A stretch of 64,000 bases of DNA, taken from Modicisalibacter sp033446685 (lineage in GTDB: Bacteria > Pseudomonadota > Gammaproteobacteria > Pseudomonadales > Halomonadaceae). The translations under genes were made by a program, and so were the position numbers. Location of the stretch: positions 1 to 64,000 of the forward strand of contig NZ_JAWQLY010000016.1 in the NCBI RefSeq assembly GCF_033446685.1. Direction: 5' to 3'. Below the pieces are notes generated by a model. It was not told the origin of the DNA. It worked only from the letters and a program-made list of their open reading frames with translations, and searched no databases. Below, one piece after another: positions 43,286 through 53,341 of the stretch (the stretch's first letter is position 1; every line of letters starts with the position of its first letter).

Positions 43286-43310
43286 GGGGGTGGCGCCGCG
43301 CTGCTATTCT
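43282..43310 (+). promoter_or_regulatory. rnpB promoter
   Basis: TTGAGG (43282-43287), a 17-bp spacer and TATTCT (43305-43310), with the RNA beginning about 10 nt later. The -35 hexamer contains the rsmI TGA stop. Confidence 0.65.
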
Positions 43311-43319
43311 TGCGCGCTT

Positions 43320-43678
<359 letters not shown>

Positions 43679-43710
43679 CCTAATTTCCCGTCACCGTCGT
43701 CGAGTCCTGC

Positions 43711-44661
43711 ATGTCGCAACGCGCCACGTCTTCGCCCGCCTATCAGCATGCCAGCGTTCTACTCGATGGCGCGGTCGATCTGCTGATCAACGATCCCCAT
43801 GCGTGCTATCTCGACGGTACCTTCGGCCGCGGCGGCCATTCGCGGGCGATTCTCGAGCGGCTGTCCGCCGATGGCCGGCTGCTGGCGATCGACCGCGATC
43901 CCGACGCCCTGGCGGCGGCGCGTGAAATCGACGACCCGCGGTTCTCGATCCATGCCGACACCTTCAGTCGACTGGCGGAAGTGGCCCGCGCCCAGGGCGT
44001 TCACGGGCAACTGGCCGGCATCCTGCTGGATGTCGGAGTGTCTTCACCGCAGCTCGACGATCCCGAGCGGGGCTTCAGCTTCCTGCGCGATGGGCCGCTG
44101 GACATGCGTATGGACCCGACCCGTGGCGAAAGCGCCGCCAGCTGGCTTGCACGCAGCAGCGAGAGCGAGATCGCCCGGGTCTTCAAGGTCTACGGCGAGG
44201 AGCGTTTTGCCAAGCGCCTGGCACGGGCGGTGATCGAGCGGCGCCGCGAAACGCCGATCACGCGCACCGTGGAGCTGGCCGAGCTGCTCAAGGCCGCGCA
44301 TCCCGCCTGGGAGAAGGGCAAGCATCCGGCGACCCGGGCCTTCCAGGCGCTGCGCATCCACCTCAATGCCGAACTCGATGAACTCGATGCCGCACTCGAG
44401 GCTGCACTCGATGCGCTCGCACCCGGTGGCCACCTGGTGGTGATCAGCTTCCACTCACTGGAGGATCGGCGGGTCAAACGCTTCATTCGCGATCAGGCGC
44501 GCGGCGATACGCACTTGCCGCGCGGCATGCCGATTCGTGATGATCAACTGCAACGCCGGCTCGAACCATTGGGCAAGGCCCGCCGGCCCGGCAGCCTTGA
44601 AGTCGAGGGAAATCCCCGTGCGCGCAGCGCGGTGATGCGGGCCGCGCGGAAAATCGCCTGA
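43711..44661 (+). CDS. rsmH: 16S rRNA N4-cytosine (C1402) methyltransferase
   Basis: A 316-residue SAM-dependent methyltransferase (MraW) with HASVLLDGAVDLLINDPHACYLDGTFGRGGHS, LLDVGVSSPQLDDPERGFSF and the C-terminal VISFHSLEDRRVKRFIRD. It is the first protein gene of the division/wall cluster here. The usual mraZ gene in front of it is missing; rnpB ends 33 bp upstream. Confidence 0.97.
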   Translation: MSQRATSSPAYQHASVLLDGAVDLLINDPHACYLDGTFGRGGHSRAILERLSADGRLLAIDRDPDALAAAREIDDPRFSIHADTFSRLAEVARAQGVHGQLAGILLDVGVSSPQLDDPERGFSFLRDGPLDMRMDPTRGESAASWLARSSESEIARVFKVYGEERFAKRLARAVIERRRETPITRTVELAELLKAAHPAWEKGKHPATRAFQALRIHLNAELDELDAALEAALDALAPGGHLVVISFHSLEDRRVKRFIRDQARGDTHLPRGMPIRDDQLQRRLEPLGKARRPGSLEVEGNPRARSAVMRAARKIA

Positions 44662-44669
44662 GGAGACGC

Positions 44670-44993
44670 ATGGCACAGGGTCGCTCGAATACCTCGCCTT
44701 CCGTATGGGCACGGCTTGTTAAGCCCAGTTGGCGCTATTTCTTGATCGCCGGGTTGGTGGGCCTGGTCCTGGCCAGTGCGCTGGCGGTGATCGCCAGCGC
44801 GCACCTGACGCGCGTGCAGTACGCCCGGTTGCAGCATCTGGAAGCCGAGCAGAGTGAGATGCAGACCATCTGGGGACGGCTGTTGCTCGAGGAGAGCACC
44901 TGGTCGGCGCCATCGCGTATCGAACGCCTGGCGGCCGAGCGGCTGGAGATGCGTGTGCCGACCCTCGAGCAGATCGAGATCATTCAGCCATGA
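44670..44993 (+). CDS. ftsL: cell division protein FtsL
   Basis: A 107-residue bitopic protein with a short cytosolic N-terminus, one membrane helix (about residues 25-45) and a periplasmic leucine-zipper-like coiled coil. It forms the FtsQLB complex that activates FtsWI septal wall synthesis. The call rests on topology and on its fixed position between rsmH and ftsI; sequence conservation is always low. The start of ftsI overlaps its stop. Confidence 0.93.
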   Translation: MAQGRSNTSPSVWARLVKPSWRYFLIAGLVGLVLASALAVIASAHLTRVQYARLQHLEAEQSEMQTIWGRLLLEESTWSAPSRIERLAAERLEMRVPTLEQIEIIQP

Positions 44994-46705
44994 GTCAGCG
45001 CTCCGGTAACCCCAACAACCCGACCCGGGCCGAGGTCGCCCCGCTGGGTAGCGGTCGTTTCCGCTTCATGCTGGTGGTGCTGGTAGTCGCCATGCTGGTG
45101 CTGATCGGGCGGATCGTCGACCTGCATGTGCTCGATCGGATGTTTCTACAGGGCCAGGGCGATGCCCGCACCCTTCGGGTCGAGACCATCGACGCCCACC
45201 GCGGCATGATCAGCGATCGCCACGGCGATCCACTGGCGATATCGACGCCGGTGGTGACGCTGTGGGCCAACCCCCAGGAGCTGCCGAGCGACGATATCCA
45301 GCGCATGATGCTGGCGCGTGCCCTGGGCATCGAGCTCGACGACCTCAACGCGCGCATCGAGCGCTATGCCGATCATGAATTCATGTATCTGCGCCGTCGC
45401 ATGACCCCGACCGAGGCGCAGAAGATCACCGACCTGCACGTGCCCGGCGTCTACGTTCAGCATGAATACAAGCGCTACTACCCATCCGGCGAGGTCACCG
45501 CACAGCTGGTCGGCGTGACCAATGTCGACGATCGCGGCCAGGAGGGGCTCGAACTGGCCTATAACGGCTACCTGACCGGCACGCCCGGCAAGCGTCGCGT
45601 GCTCAAGGACCGCAAGGGGCGTCTGGTTCGTGACCTGCACCTGATCAAGGAGGCCAAGCCGGGCGGCGAGCTGACCCTGGCGATCGATCTGCGCCTGCAG
45701 TACATGGCCTATCGCGAGCTCAAGGCCGCCGTCGACGAACACAACGCCGACGGCGGCACCGTGGTGATGATGGATGCACGGACCGGTGAGATCCTGGCGA
45801 TGGTCAACGCACCGTCCTACAACCCCAACAACCGGGCTGACCTCGATATCGAGGGACTGCGTAACCAGGCGGTCACCGATGCCTTCGAACCGGGTTCGGT
45901 GATGAAGCCGCTGGCGATGTCGGCGGCCCTGGAAAGCGATCAGTTCTCGCCGGACACGGTCATCGATACCTCGCCGGGTTATATGCGCGTCGACGAATAC
46001 ACGATCAACGACTTTCGCAACTACGGCAAGCTGGACATGGGCGGCATCCTGCTGCACTCATCGAACGTCGGCATGTCGCGGGTCGCGCTGCGGTTGCCCG
46101 AGGACGCTATCTGGCAGCGTTATCACGAACTGGGGCTGGGACAGGCGCCGGAGACCGGCTTCCCGGGCGAGGCCACCGGCAGCCTGCCGACGCCCTACAA
46201 CTGGTCCGACAGCAAGCGCGCGACGATGGCCTATGGCTACGGGGTGGCGGTTTCCGCGTTGCAACTGGCCAGCGCCTACACGGCGATCGCCAATCAGGGG
46301 CGGCAACTATCTCCATCGCTGCTCAAGCTCAATGGTCAGGAGCCGAAGGGCAAGCCGGTGATCGAGCCGCAGGTCGCTAGCAACCTGCTGGGCATGATGG
46401 AAAAAATCGTCCAGCCCGGGGCCGGCGGCGCGCGAGGCATGGTTCCCGGCTATCGTGTCGCCGGCAAGACCGGCACCGTACGCAAGGTCGGCAGCACCGG
46501 CTACCAGACGACTGCCTATCGTTCCCTGTTCGCGGGCATCGCCCCGGTCTCCGACCCGCGTATCGTCACGGTGGTGATGATCGATAACGCCAAGGGTCAG
46601 GAGTATTACGGCGGCCTGGTCGCGGCGCCGGTGTTCAGCCGGGTGGTGGGCAAGGCGCTGCGCCTGCTCGACGTTTTGCCCGACAAGAAGGAGGCCCTCG
46701 AGTGA
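44990..46705 (+). CDS. ftsI: septal peptidoglycan transpeptidase FtsI (PBP3)
   Basis: A 571-residue class B penicillin-binding protein with an N-terminal membrane helix (about residues 25-42), a pedestal domain and a transpeptidase domain. Active-site motifs are SxxK at Ser303-Lys306 (GSVMKPL), SSN in HSSNVGMS and KTGT in AGKTGTVRK. It is the target of aztreonam-type beta-lactams in related bacteria and works with FtsW. Overlaps of 4 nt occur at both ends. Confidence 0.98.
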   Translation: MSQRSGNPNNPTRAEVAPLGSGRFRFMLVVLVVAMLVLIGRIVDLHVLDRMFLQGQGDARTLRVETIDAHRGMISDRHGDPLAISTPVVTLWANPQELPSDDIQRMMLARALGIELDDLNARIERYADHEFMYLRRRMTPTEAQKITDLHVPGVYVQHEYKRYYPSGEVTAQLVGVTNVDDRGQEGLELAYNGYLTGTPGKRRVLKDRKGRLVRDLHLIKEAKPGGELTLAIDLRLQYMAYRELKAAVDEHNADGGTVVMMDARTGEILAMVNAPSYNPNNRADLDIEGLRNQAVTDAFEPGSVMKPLAMSAALESDQFSPDTVIDTSPGYMRVDEYTINDFRNYGKLDMGGILLHSSNVGMSRVALRLPEDAIWQRYHELGLGQAPETGFPGEATGSLPTPYNWSDSKRATMAYGYGVAVSALQLASAYTAIANQGRQLSPSLLKLNGQEPKGKPVIEPQVASNLLGMMEKIVQPGAGGARGMVPGYRVAGKTGTVRKVGSTGYQTTAYRSLFAGIAPVSDPRIVTVVMIDNAKGQEYYGGLVAAPVFSRVVGKALRLLDVLPDKKEALE

Positions 46706-48246
46706 TCATCACCACGCAGACACGGCTCGCCCGGGCGTTGAGTGCGCTATGGCCCGACATCGAGGCATTGCCCGGACTGACCTACGCCGATGCGCCGCTG
46801 GCGCTGTGCCTCGATAGCCGGGCCATCGCCGACTGCCCGCATGCGGCCGTTTTTATCGCTGTGCCCGGCGTGAACGCCGACGGTCGCCGGTTCATCGGCC
46901 AGGCCCAGAGGGCGGGCGCCGTCTGGACGCTGGCCGATGCCGACCAGGCCGAGAAGGGCGGCGAGGCCGAGCGCGTCTTCTGGCTGCCGGCGTTGGCCGA
47001 GCGGCTCGGCGAACTCGGCCGGCTGCTGTTCGCCGTGCCCGCATCGCTGACGCTGATCGGGGTGACCGGCACCAATGGCAAGAGTTCGGTGACGCATTAT
47101 ATCGCCGCCCTGTCCGAGGCGCTGGGCCGCCCCGCCGGGGTCGTCGGCACGTTGGGCTGGGGACGCCCCGGTGAGCTCGCCGACAGCGGCCAGACGACCC
47201 CCGGCGCGCTGGAGTTGCAGGCCGCGCTCGGGCAGATGGCCGAGCGCGGCGTCGAGCGTGTCGCGATCGAGGCCTCGTCGCATGCCCTGACGCAGCAGCG
47301 CCTCAACGGCTGTCGTCTCGCCGCTGCCGTGTACACCAACCTGAGCCGCGATCATCTCGATTATCACGGCAGCATGGCGGCCTATGCCGCCGCCAAGGCG
47401 CGCCTCTTTCAACGCCCGGAGCTGCAGCTGGCGGTGGTCAACGGCGACGACCCGTTGACCCGGCTGATGCTGGCGGGGCTTTCGCCCGAGGTCCGGGTGC
47501 TGGCGAGCGGCACGCAGGAAGCCACCACCTTGCGGGTGCTCGACTGGCTGCCCCACGCGACCGGCCAACGTGCACTGATCGCCACGCCGGACGGCGAACG
47601 TGCGCTCGAGCTCGGCCTGATGGGGCGCTTCAATCTCGACAACGTGCTGCTGGCAATGGCCACGCTGATGGGGCTGGGCGAGGATCTCGATGCGCTGTGC
47701 GCGGCGGCCGAGCGTCTCGCGCCGGTACCCGGTCGCATGCAGTGCCTGAGCCGCCCCGGCGCGCCGAGCGTGATCGTCGATTATGCGCATACCCCGGATG
47801 CGCTGCGTCACGCGCTCGAAGCGCTGCGCGCGCATCTGCCCGGGCGCGACGGCGGCGACAGCGATCATGCCGGTCGGCTGTGGTGCGTGTTCGGTTGCGG
47901 CGGCGATCGCGACAGCGGCAAGCGCGCGCTGATGGGTGCGGCCGTCGAGGCCAACGCCGATCGCTGGGTAATCACCGATGACAACCCGCGCAGCGAGGAC
48001 CCAGGACGCATCCGTGAGCAGGTCCTTGCCGGGCTGAGCGAGCCTGCCCGCGAGTCGGCCTGGTGTATCGCCGGGCGCGAGCGGGCGATCGCGCGGGCCA
48101 TCGAGGCCGCGGGCCCCGACGACGTGATCCTGATCGCCGGTAAGGGCCACGAAACGTATCAGGAGATCCAGGGTCAGCGGCTGGCGTTTTCCGACTGCGC
48201 CTGCGCCGAGTCGGCCCTGGCCCGCTGGCGGGAGGATGCGTCATGA
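46702..48246 (+). CDS. murE: UDP-MurNAc-L-Ala-D-Glu:meso-diaminopimelate ligase
   Basis: A 514-residue Mur ligase adding the third residue of the stem peptide. The ATP loop is GVTGTNGKSSVTHY; the domain-3 motif DNPRSEDP marks meso-diaminopimelate specificity rather than lysine. It has 4-nt overlaps with ftsI and murF, suggesting tight co-translation through the cluster. Confidence 0.97.
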   Translation: MIITTQTRLARALSALWPDIEALPGLTYADAPLALCLDSRAIADCPHAAVFIAVPGVNADGRRFIGQAQRAGAVWTLADADQAEKGGEAERVFWLPALAERLGELGRLLFAVPASLTLIGVTGTNGKSSVTHYIAALSEALGRPAGVVGTLGWGRPGELADSGQTTPGALELQAALGQMAERGVERVAIEASSHALTQQRLNGCRLAAAVYTNLSRDHLDYHGSMAAYAAAKARLFQRPELQLAVVNGDDPLTRLMLAGLSPEVRVLASGTQEATTLRVLDWLPHATGQRALIATPDGERALELGLMGRFNLDNVLLAMATLMGLGEDLDALCAAAERLAPVPGRMQCLSRPGAPSVIVDYAHTPDALRHALEALRAHLPGRDGGDSDHAGRLWCVFGCGGDRDSGKRALMGAAVEANADRWVITDDNPRSEDPGRIREQVLAGLSEPARESAWCIAGRERAIARAIEAAGPDDVILIAGKGHETYQEIQGQRLAFSDCACAESALARWREDAS

Positions 48247-49610
48247 GCGGATGCGGCCTACAGACGCTCGCCGCCGTCGCCACAGCGCTGGGCTGCGAGG
48301 CACCCGAGACGCCTGCACGGGTGGCGTCGATCACCACCGATACCCGGCAATTGCAGCCTGGCGATCTGTTCGTTGCGCTGTGCGGCGAACGCTTCGATGG
48401 CCACGCCTATCTGGCCCGGGCGCGCGAGGCGGGGGCAGTCGCCGCGGTGGTTTCACGGCCCGTCGATGACCCGTTGGCGCAGCTGGTCGTCGCCGATACG
48501 CGGCTGGCGCTGGGCGTGCTGGGACAGGCGCGCCGCCAGGCCTGGGGCGGGCCGCTGGCGGCGATCACCGGCAATAGCGGCAAGACCACCGTCAAGGCGC
48601 TGCTCGCAGCGATTCTCGAGCGACGCGGCAGCACGCTGGCGACGCGCGGCAACCTGAACAACGATATCGGAGCGCCGCTGACGCTGTTGCGACTCGAGCC
48701 CGGCCACCGTCAGGCGGTGGTCGAGCTGGGCGCCAATCATCTGGGGGAAATCGCCTGGACCTCGATGCTCGCGCGCCCCCAGGTGGCGGTGATCACCAAC
48801 GTCACCGGGGCGCATGTCGGTGAATTCGGCGGCATGGGACGCATCGCCCAGGCCAAGGCCGAGATTCTCGCCGGGCTGAGTGGCGATGGCACGGCGGTGC
48901 TCAACCGCGACGACAAGTTCTTTTCCTTCTGGCGCGCGCTGGTCGCCGAGGCGCGGATCATCGATTTCGGGCTCACGGAAAGCGCGCTTGTCAACGCTCG
49001 CGACCTAGTCTGCGATCGCTGGGGACGCTATGCTTTCACGCTCGTTTTCGAGGGCCGGGCGCTGGGGAGCGTGCAGCTCCAACTGATGGGCTTGCACAAC
49101 GTGCGCAACGCGCTGGCTGCCAGTGCCGCTGCGCTGGCGCTTGGCGCCGCCGAAGCCGATGTTCTGGCGGGTTTGCAGACCGTCGCGGCGACCCCCGGCA
49201 GGCTGATGATGAGCGAAGGCATCCGCGATTGCCGCCTGCTCGACGATACCTATAACGCCAACCCCGGCGCCGTGAAGGCGGCTCTCGATACGCTGGCGAC
49301 CTTGCCAGCGCCGCGCTGGTGTTTCCTGGGGGCGATCGGCGAACTCGGCGCAGATTCGGCGGCGTGGCATGCCGAAGTCGGCCATTACGCACGGGCCCAG
49401 GGGATCGACTTTCTCGGCACGCTGGGCGCCGAAGCCGAGCCGGCGGCTCGGGCCTTCGGTGCCGAAGGCTGCCATTTCGCGAACTGGGAGGCGCTGATGC
49501 GCTATGCCCATGAGCATCTGCCGGTCGGCGCCAGTGTGCTGATCAAGGGCTCGCGCAGTGCCGGCATGGAACGACTCGTCGCCGAACTGCGCGCCGACAC
49601 ATCAAGGTGA
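48243..49610 (+). CDS. murF: UDP-MurNAc-tripeptide:D-Ala-D-Ala ligase
   Basis: A 455-residue Mur ligase that adds D-Ala-D-Ala to complete the pentapeptide. The ATP loop is AITGNSGKTTVKALLA, the central motif is VELGANHLGEIAWTS, and the C-terminal domain has DDTYNANPGAVKAALDTL. Normal length. It overlaps murE by 4 nt and is 9 bp upstream of mraY. Confidence 0.97.
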   Translation: MSGCGLQTLAAVATALGCEAPETPARVASITTDTRQLQPGDLFVALCGERFDGHAYLARAREAGAVAAVVSRPVDDPLAQLVVADTRLALGVLGQARRQAWGGPLAAITGNSGKTTVKALLAAILERRGSTLATRGNLNNDIGAPLTLLRLEPGHRQAVVELGANHLGEIAWTSMLARPQVAVITNVTGAHVGEFGGMGRIAQAKAEILAGLSGDGTAVLNRDDKFFSFWRALVAEARIIDFGLTESALVNARDLVCDRWGRYAFTLVFEGRALGSVQLQLMGLHNVRNALAASAAALALGAAEADVLAGLQTVAATPGRLMMSEGIRDCRLLDDTYNANPGAVKAALDTLATLPAPRWCFLGAIGELGADSAAWHAEVGHYARAQGIDFLGTLGAEAEPAARAFGAEGCHFANWEALMRYAHEHLPVGASVLIKGSRSAGMERLVAELRADTSR

Positions 49611-49619
49611 TCACGATAC

Positions 49620-50702
49620 ATGCTGCTTTTGCTTGCCAATTTTCTGGCTCAATTCCAGAGCGCCTTCACGGTCTTTGACTACCTCACGCTGAGGGCCGTC
49701 CTGGGTACGTTGACCGCGCTGCTGCTATGCCTGTGGCTGGGCCCGATGATGATTCGCCGTCTGGTCGAGCGCCAGATCGGTCAGGCGGTGCGCGACGACG
49801 GTCCGCAATCGCACCTGTCCAAGGCTGGCACGCCGACCATGGGCGGGGCGATGATTCTGGTGGCGATGGCCATCAGCACGCTGCTGTGGGGCGATCTTAG
49901 CAATCACTACGTATGGCTGGTGCTGATCGTCACGCTCGGCTTCGGCGCCATCGGCTGGGTCGACGACTACCGCAAGGTGGTCGAGAAGAATCCGCGCGGG
50001 CTACCGGCGCGCTGGAAGTATTTCTGGCAGTCGGTACTGGGTATCGGCGCCGCGCTGTTTCTCTATTACACCGCCGCCAGCCCGGTCGAGACGAGCCTGA
50101 TCGTGCCGCTTTTCAAGGAAGTCGTCGTCCAACTGGGCTTTTTCTATATCGTGCTGAGCTATCTGGTCATCGTGGGTAGCTCCAACGCGGTCAATCTGAC
50201 CGACGGCCTCGACGGCCTGGCGATCATGCCCACCGTGATGGTCGCCATGGGGCTGGCGGTATTCGCCTACGCCAGCGGCAACGTCGTTTTCGCCGAGTAC
50301 CTGCACATCCCGCAGGTCCCGGGGGCGGGCGAGCTGGCGGTCTTCTGCGGCAGCATCGCCGGCGCGGGGCTGGGCTTCCTGTGGTTCAACACCTACCCCG
50401 CGCAGGTCTTCATGGGCGATGTCGGTGCGCTGGCGCTGGGCGCCGCGTTGGGTGTCGTGGCGGTCATCGTGCGCCAGGAGATCGTACTGTTCGTGATGGG
50501 CGGTGTGTTCGTCATGGAGACCGTGTCGGTGATCCTCCAGGTGGGTTCCTACAAGCTGACCGGGCGACGCATCTTCCGCATGGCGCCACTGCATCATCAC
50601 TTCGAGCTCAAGGGCTGGCCGGAACCGCGGGTCATCGTGCGTTTCTGGATCATCACCGTCGTGCTGGTGCTGCTCGGCCTGGCCACCCTGAAGATTCGCT
50701 GA
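49620..50702 (+). CDS. mraY: phospho-N-acetylmuramoyl-pentapeptide transferase
   Basis: A 360-residue ten-helix membrane enzyme making lipid I from UDP-MurNAc-pentapeptide and undecaprenyl phosphate. The catalytic Asp pair is in GWVDDYRKV, the Mg2+ and substrate loop is NLTDGLDGLA, and MGDVGALALG with APLHHHFE near the C-terminus are family signatures. Length equals E. coli MraY. Confidence 0.98.
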   Translation: MLLLLANFLAQFQSAFTVFDYLTLRAVLGTLTALLLCLWLGPMMIRRLVERQIGQAVRDDGPQSHLSKAGTPTMGGAMILVAMAISTLLWGDLSNHYVWLVLIVTLGFGAIGWVDDYRKVVEKNPRGLPARWKYFWQSVLGIGAALFLYYTAASPVETSLIVPLFKEVVVQLGFFYIVLSYLVIVGSSNAVNLTDGLDGLAIMPTVMVAMGLAVFAYASGNVVFAEYLHIPQVPGAGELAVFCGSIAGAGLGFLWFNTYPAQVFMGDVGALALGAALGVVAVIVRQEIVLFVMGGVFVMETVSVILQVGSYKLTGRRIFRMAPLHHHFELKGWPEPRVIVRFWIITVVLVLLGLATLKIR

Positions 50703-50755
50703 ATGCTCGCTCACCGGTCTCCGGCGGGGCGCACTAGTTAAAGGAGGGCGAGCAT
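50703..50755 (+). promoter_or_regulatory. stem-loop presenting the murD ribosome binding site
   Basis: ATGCTCGC (50703-50710) and GCGAGCAT (50748-50755) are exact complements, and the strong AAGGAGGG (50741-50748) falls at the 3' edge of the loop, 9 nt before the murD ATG. It may tune murD translation; the effect is inferred. Confidence 0.35.
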
Positions 50756-50757
50756 CG

Positions 50758-52164
50758 ATGCACGCGGTACCGCAGGGCTATACGCTGGTGGTTGGCCTGG
50801 GCGTGTCGGGATGGGCGATCGCCCGCCATCTGACGCGCCAGGCGCTGCCATTCATGATCGCCGATACGCGTGAATCGCCGTCCGGGCTCGAAGCTTTCCA
50901 GGCGGCGTTCCCTGACGTCGAGATTCATTGCGGCTCGCTGGACGGCCTCGACCCGAGCCAGGCCGAGGAAATCGTCGTCAGCCCCGGGGTCGACCCCAGG
51001 TCTCCCGGGCTGGCCCGTTACTGGCAGGCCACGCTTGCCGGTAAGCCCGGTAAGCCGCGAGTGATCGGCGAGATTGCGCTGTTCGCCCGCGCCTGCCGGG
51101 CACCGGTCGCGGCGATCACCGGCGCCAATGCCAAGTCGACGGTGACCACGCTGCTCGGCGAGATGGCCCGCGAATCCGGCAAGCGCGTCGCGGTCGGTGG
51201 AAACCTGGGCACCGCCGCGCTGGATCTGCTCGCCGACTGCCCCGACGCCGAACTTTACGTGCTCGAGCTTTCGAGCTTTCAGCTCGAGACGACGCCGCGG
51301 CTGGGTGCGGCGGCGGCGGCTTTTCTCAACCTTTCCGAGGATCACCTCGACCGACACGGCGACATGGCCGGCTATCGTGCCGCCAAGCTGGCGATTTTCC
51401 GGGGCGCCGGCCATGCGGTTGTCAACGCCGAGGATCACTTGACCTGGCCCGACGATGCCGGCCTGCCGGTGTCGCGTTTCACCACCCAGCCGCCGGGGCC
51501 TGGCGAGTGGGGAATCGCCGAGCGTGGCGCCGGGGCCGCGCGCGAGCTTTGGTTGATGCACGGTGAGGTACCGCTCATGGCGGTGCGCGAGATGCGCCTG
51601 GCCGGGCGCCACAATCAGGCCAATGCCCTGGCGGCGATGGCGATGGGCGAACGCCTGGGGCTCGCGCGCGAGGCGATGGTTCGCGTACTGAGGCGCTTCA
51701 CGGGGTTGCCGCACCGCGGCGAACTGGTCGGTGAGGCGCAGGGCATCCGTTGGATCAACGACTCCAAGGGGACCAACGTCGGTGCCACGCTGGCGGCGGT
51801 CGCCGGGCTGGGGCCGACGCTCAGTGGGCGCCTCATCTGGCTGGGAGGCGGCGTCGGCAAGGGTGCCGATTTCACTCCCCTGGCCGAACCGCTGGGGCGT
51901 TATGCCCGGGAGGCGGTGGTGTTCGGCGCCGACGGCGCGCGTCTGGCACAAGCGCTGGCGGGCCACGTGACGGTAACGCGCTGCGACGACCTGAAGGCGG
52001 CCATGGCGCGCGCCAGCGATATCGTCGAACCCGGGGATTGCGTGCTGCTCTCGCCGGCCTGCGCGAGTCTCGATCAGTTCAGCAATTATCAGGCACGTGG
52101 CGAGGCTTTCCGCGAAGGCGTCGCGGCCTGGTTGCAAGCATTCGATCAACAGGAGAGGCCATGA
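50758..52164 (+). CDS. murD: UDP-MurNAc-L-Ala:D-glutamate ligase
   Basis: A 468-residue Mur ligase adding D-Glu as the second stem residue. Visible are the N-terminal Rossmann-like YTLVVGLGVSGWAIARHL, the ATP loop ITGANAKSTVTTLL (with Ala-Lys in place of the more common Gly-Lys) and NDSKGTNVGATLAAV. It is preceded by AAGGAGG and overlaps ftsW by 4 nt. Confidence 0.97.
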   Translation: MHAVPQGYTLVVGLGVSGWAIARHLTRQALPFMIADTRESPSGLEAFQAAFPDVEIHCGSLDGLDPSQAEEIVVSPGVDPRSPGLARYWQATLAGKPGKPRVIGEIALFARACRAPVAAITGANAKSTVTTLLGEMARESGKRVAVGGNLGTAALDLLADCPDAELYVLELSSFQLETTPRLGAAAAAFLNLSEDHLDRHGDMAGYRAAKLAIFRGAGHAVVNAEDHLTWPDDAGLPVSRFTTQPPGPGEWGIAERGAGAARELWLMHGEVPLMAVREMRLAGRHNQANALAAMAMGERLGLAREAMVRVLRRFTGLPHRGELVGEAQGIRWINDSKGTNVGATLAAVAGLGPTLSGRLIWLGGGVGKGADFTPLAEPLGRYAREAVVFGADGARLAQALAGHVTVTRCDDLKAAMARASDIVEPGDCVLLSPACASLDQFSNYQARGEAFREGVAAWLQAFDQQERP

Positions 52165-53324
52165 CCGCCCTGGCTAAGCGCTTGTCGACAACCGGCAAGT
52201 CCTTTGACGGCTGGTTGCTGTTCGCCGCTCTCGCCCTGTTGCTGATGGGCTGGGTAATGGTGACCTCGGCTTCTACCGAGATCGCCACCAGCCTGACCGG
52301 CAACGCCTACTATTTCAGCCTGCGTCACGGCGTCTTCGATGTGCTGGCGCTGGGGGTCGCTGTGGTCACCCTGCGGGTTCCCCTGGCCTGGTGGCGGCGC
52401 AACGGCCCCCGGTTGTTGATGCTTGGGTTTGTGCTTTTGATTGCGGTGCTGGTGGTCGGCCCCGAAATCAACGGTAGTCGCCGCTGGATTCCGCTTGGCG
52501 TGGTCAACGTGCAGGCCTCCGAGCTGGCCAAGCTGTTCCTGATCGTCTATCTGGCCGGTTATCTGGAGCGCTTCCTGCCCGGGGTGCGCCGGCACTGGTG
52601 GGAGTTCCTCAAGCCGCTGGTAATCATGATGCCACTGGGCGGGCTGCTGATCCTCGAGCCGGATTACGGCGCACTGGTGGTCATGACTGGTTGCTTGATG
52701 GGCATGCTGCTGTTGGCCGGGGCGCCGCTGATACGTTTCATGCTGCTGATGATCGCGGTGATCCTGCTCGGCGGCTATGTGGCGGTGGCCGAGCCCTACC
52801 GACTGGAGCGGATCACCAGCTTCGCCAACCCCTGGGCCGACATGTATGATTCCGGCTACCAGTTGACCCAGGCGCTGATCGCCTTCGGGCGTGGCCACTG
52901 GCTGGGCCTCGGGCTGGGCAACAGCATCCAGAAACTGTTCTACCTGCCCGAAGCGCATACCGACTTCGTGTTTGCGGTGATCGCCGAAGAACTGGGGCTG
53001 GTCGGTGCGGTAGCGGTGATCGCGCTATTTGCGATTCTCGTCTATCGCGCTTTGCTGATCGGCCGGCGGGCCGAACTGGCCCGATTGCCGTTTGCGGCCT
53101 ACCTCAGCTACGGTATTGCCCTGGTTTTCGGCGCCCAGGCATTCATCAATATTGCCGTGAGCACCGGCATGCTGCCGACCAAGGGCTTGACGCTGCCGCT
53201 GCTGAGCTACGGCGGGTCGAGCCTGGTCATCAGCGCCGCGATGGTGGCCCTGCTGATGCGCGTCGATATCGATACGCGTCAGCGCGGCCGCAGTTCACCG
53301 CCCCGCGGCAAGCCAGCGACCTAA
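52161..53324 (+). CDS. ftsW: septal peptidoglycan polymerase FtsW
   Basis: A 387-residue SEDS-family glycosyltransferase with about ten membrane helices, working with FtsI at the septum. Recognisable parts are GSRRWIPLGVVNVQASELAKLF, the catalytic-loop region DFVFAVIAEELGLVGA and GLTLPLLSYGGSSL near the C-terminus. The ATG at 52161 overlaps the murD TGA; the longer frame upstream reads through murD and is discarded. Confidence 0.97.
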   Translation: MTALAKRLSTTGKSFDGWLLFAALALLLMGWVMVTSASTEIATSLTGNAYYFSLRHGVFDVLALGVAVVTLRVPLAWWRRNGPRLLMLGFVLLIAVLVVGPEINGSRRWIPLGVVNVQASELAKLFLIVYLAGYLERFLPGVRRHWWEFLKPLVIMMPLGGLLILEPDYGALVVMTGCLMGMLLLAGAPLIRFMLLMIAVILLGGYVAVAEPYRLERITSFANPWADMYDSGYQLTQALIAFGRGHWLGLGLGNSIQKLFYLPEAHTDFVFAVIAEELGLVGAVAVIALFAILVYRALLIGRRAELARLPFAAYLSYGIALVFGAQAFINIAVSTGMLPTKGLTLPLLSYGGSSLVISAAMVALLMRVDIDTRQRGRSSPPRGKPAT

Positions 53325-53341
53325 ACAAGGAGTACTCGGCG

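Noticed and set aside
46747..48150. Minus-strand open frame of 467 codons opposite murE
   Set aside because: Antisense shadow; His/Gln/Arg/Gly-rich with no motif, and murE is unambiguous.
50734..52149. Minus-strand open frame of 471 codons opposite murD
   Set aside because: Antisense shadow with composition typical of reverse-read GC-rich codons.
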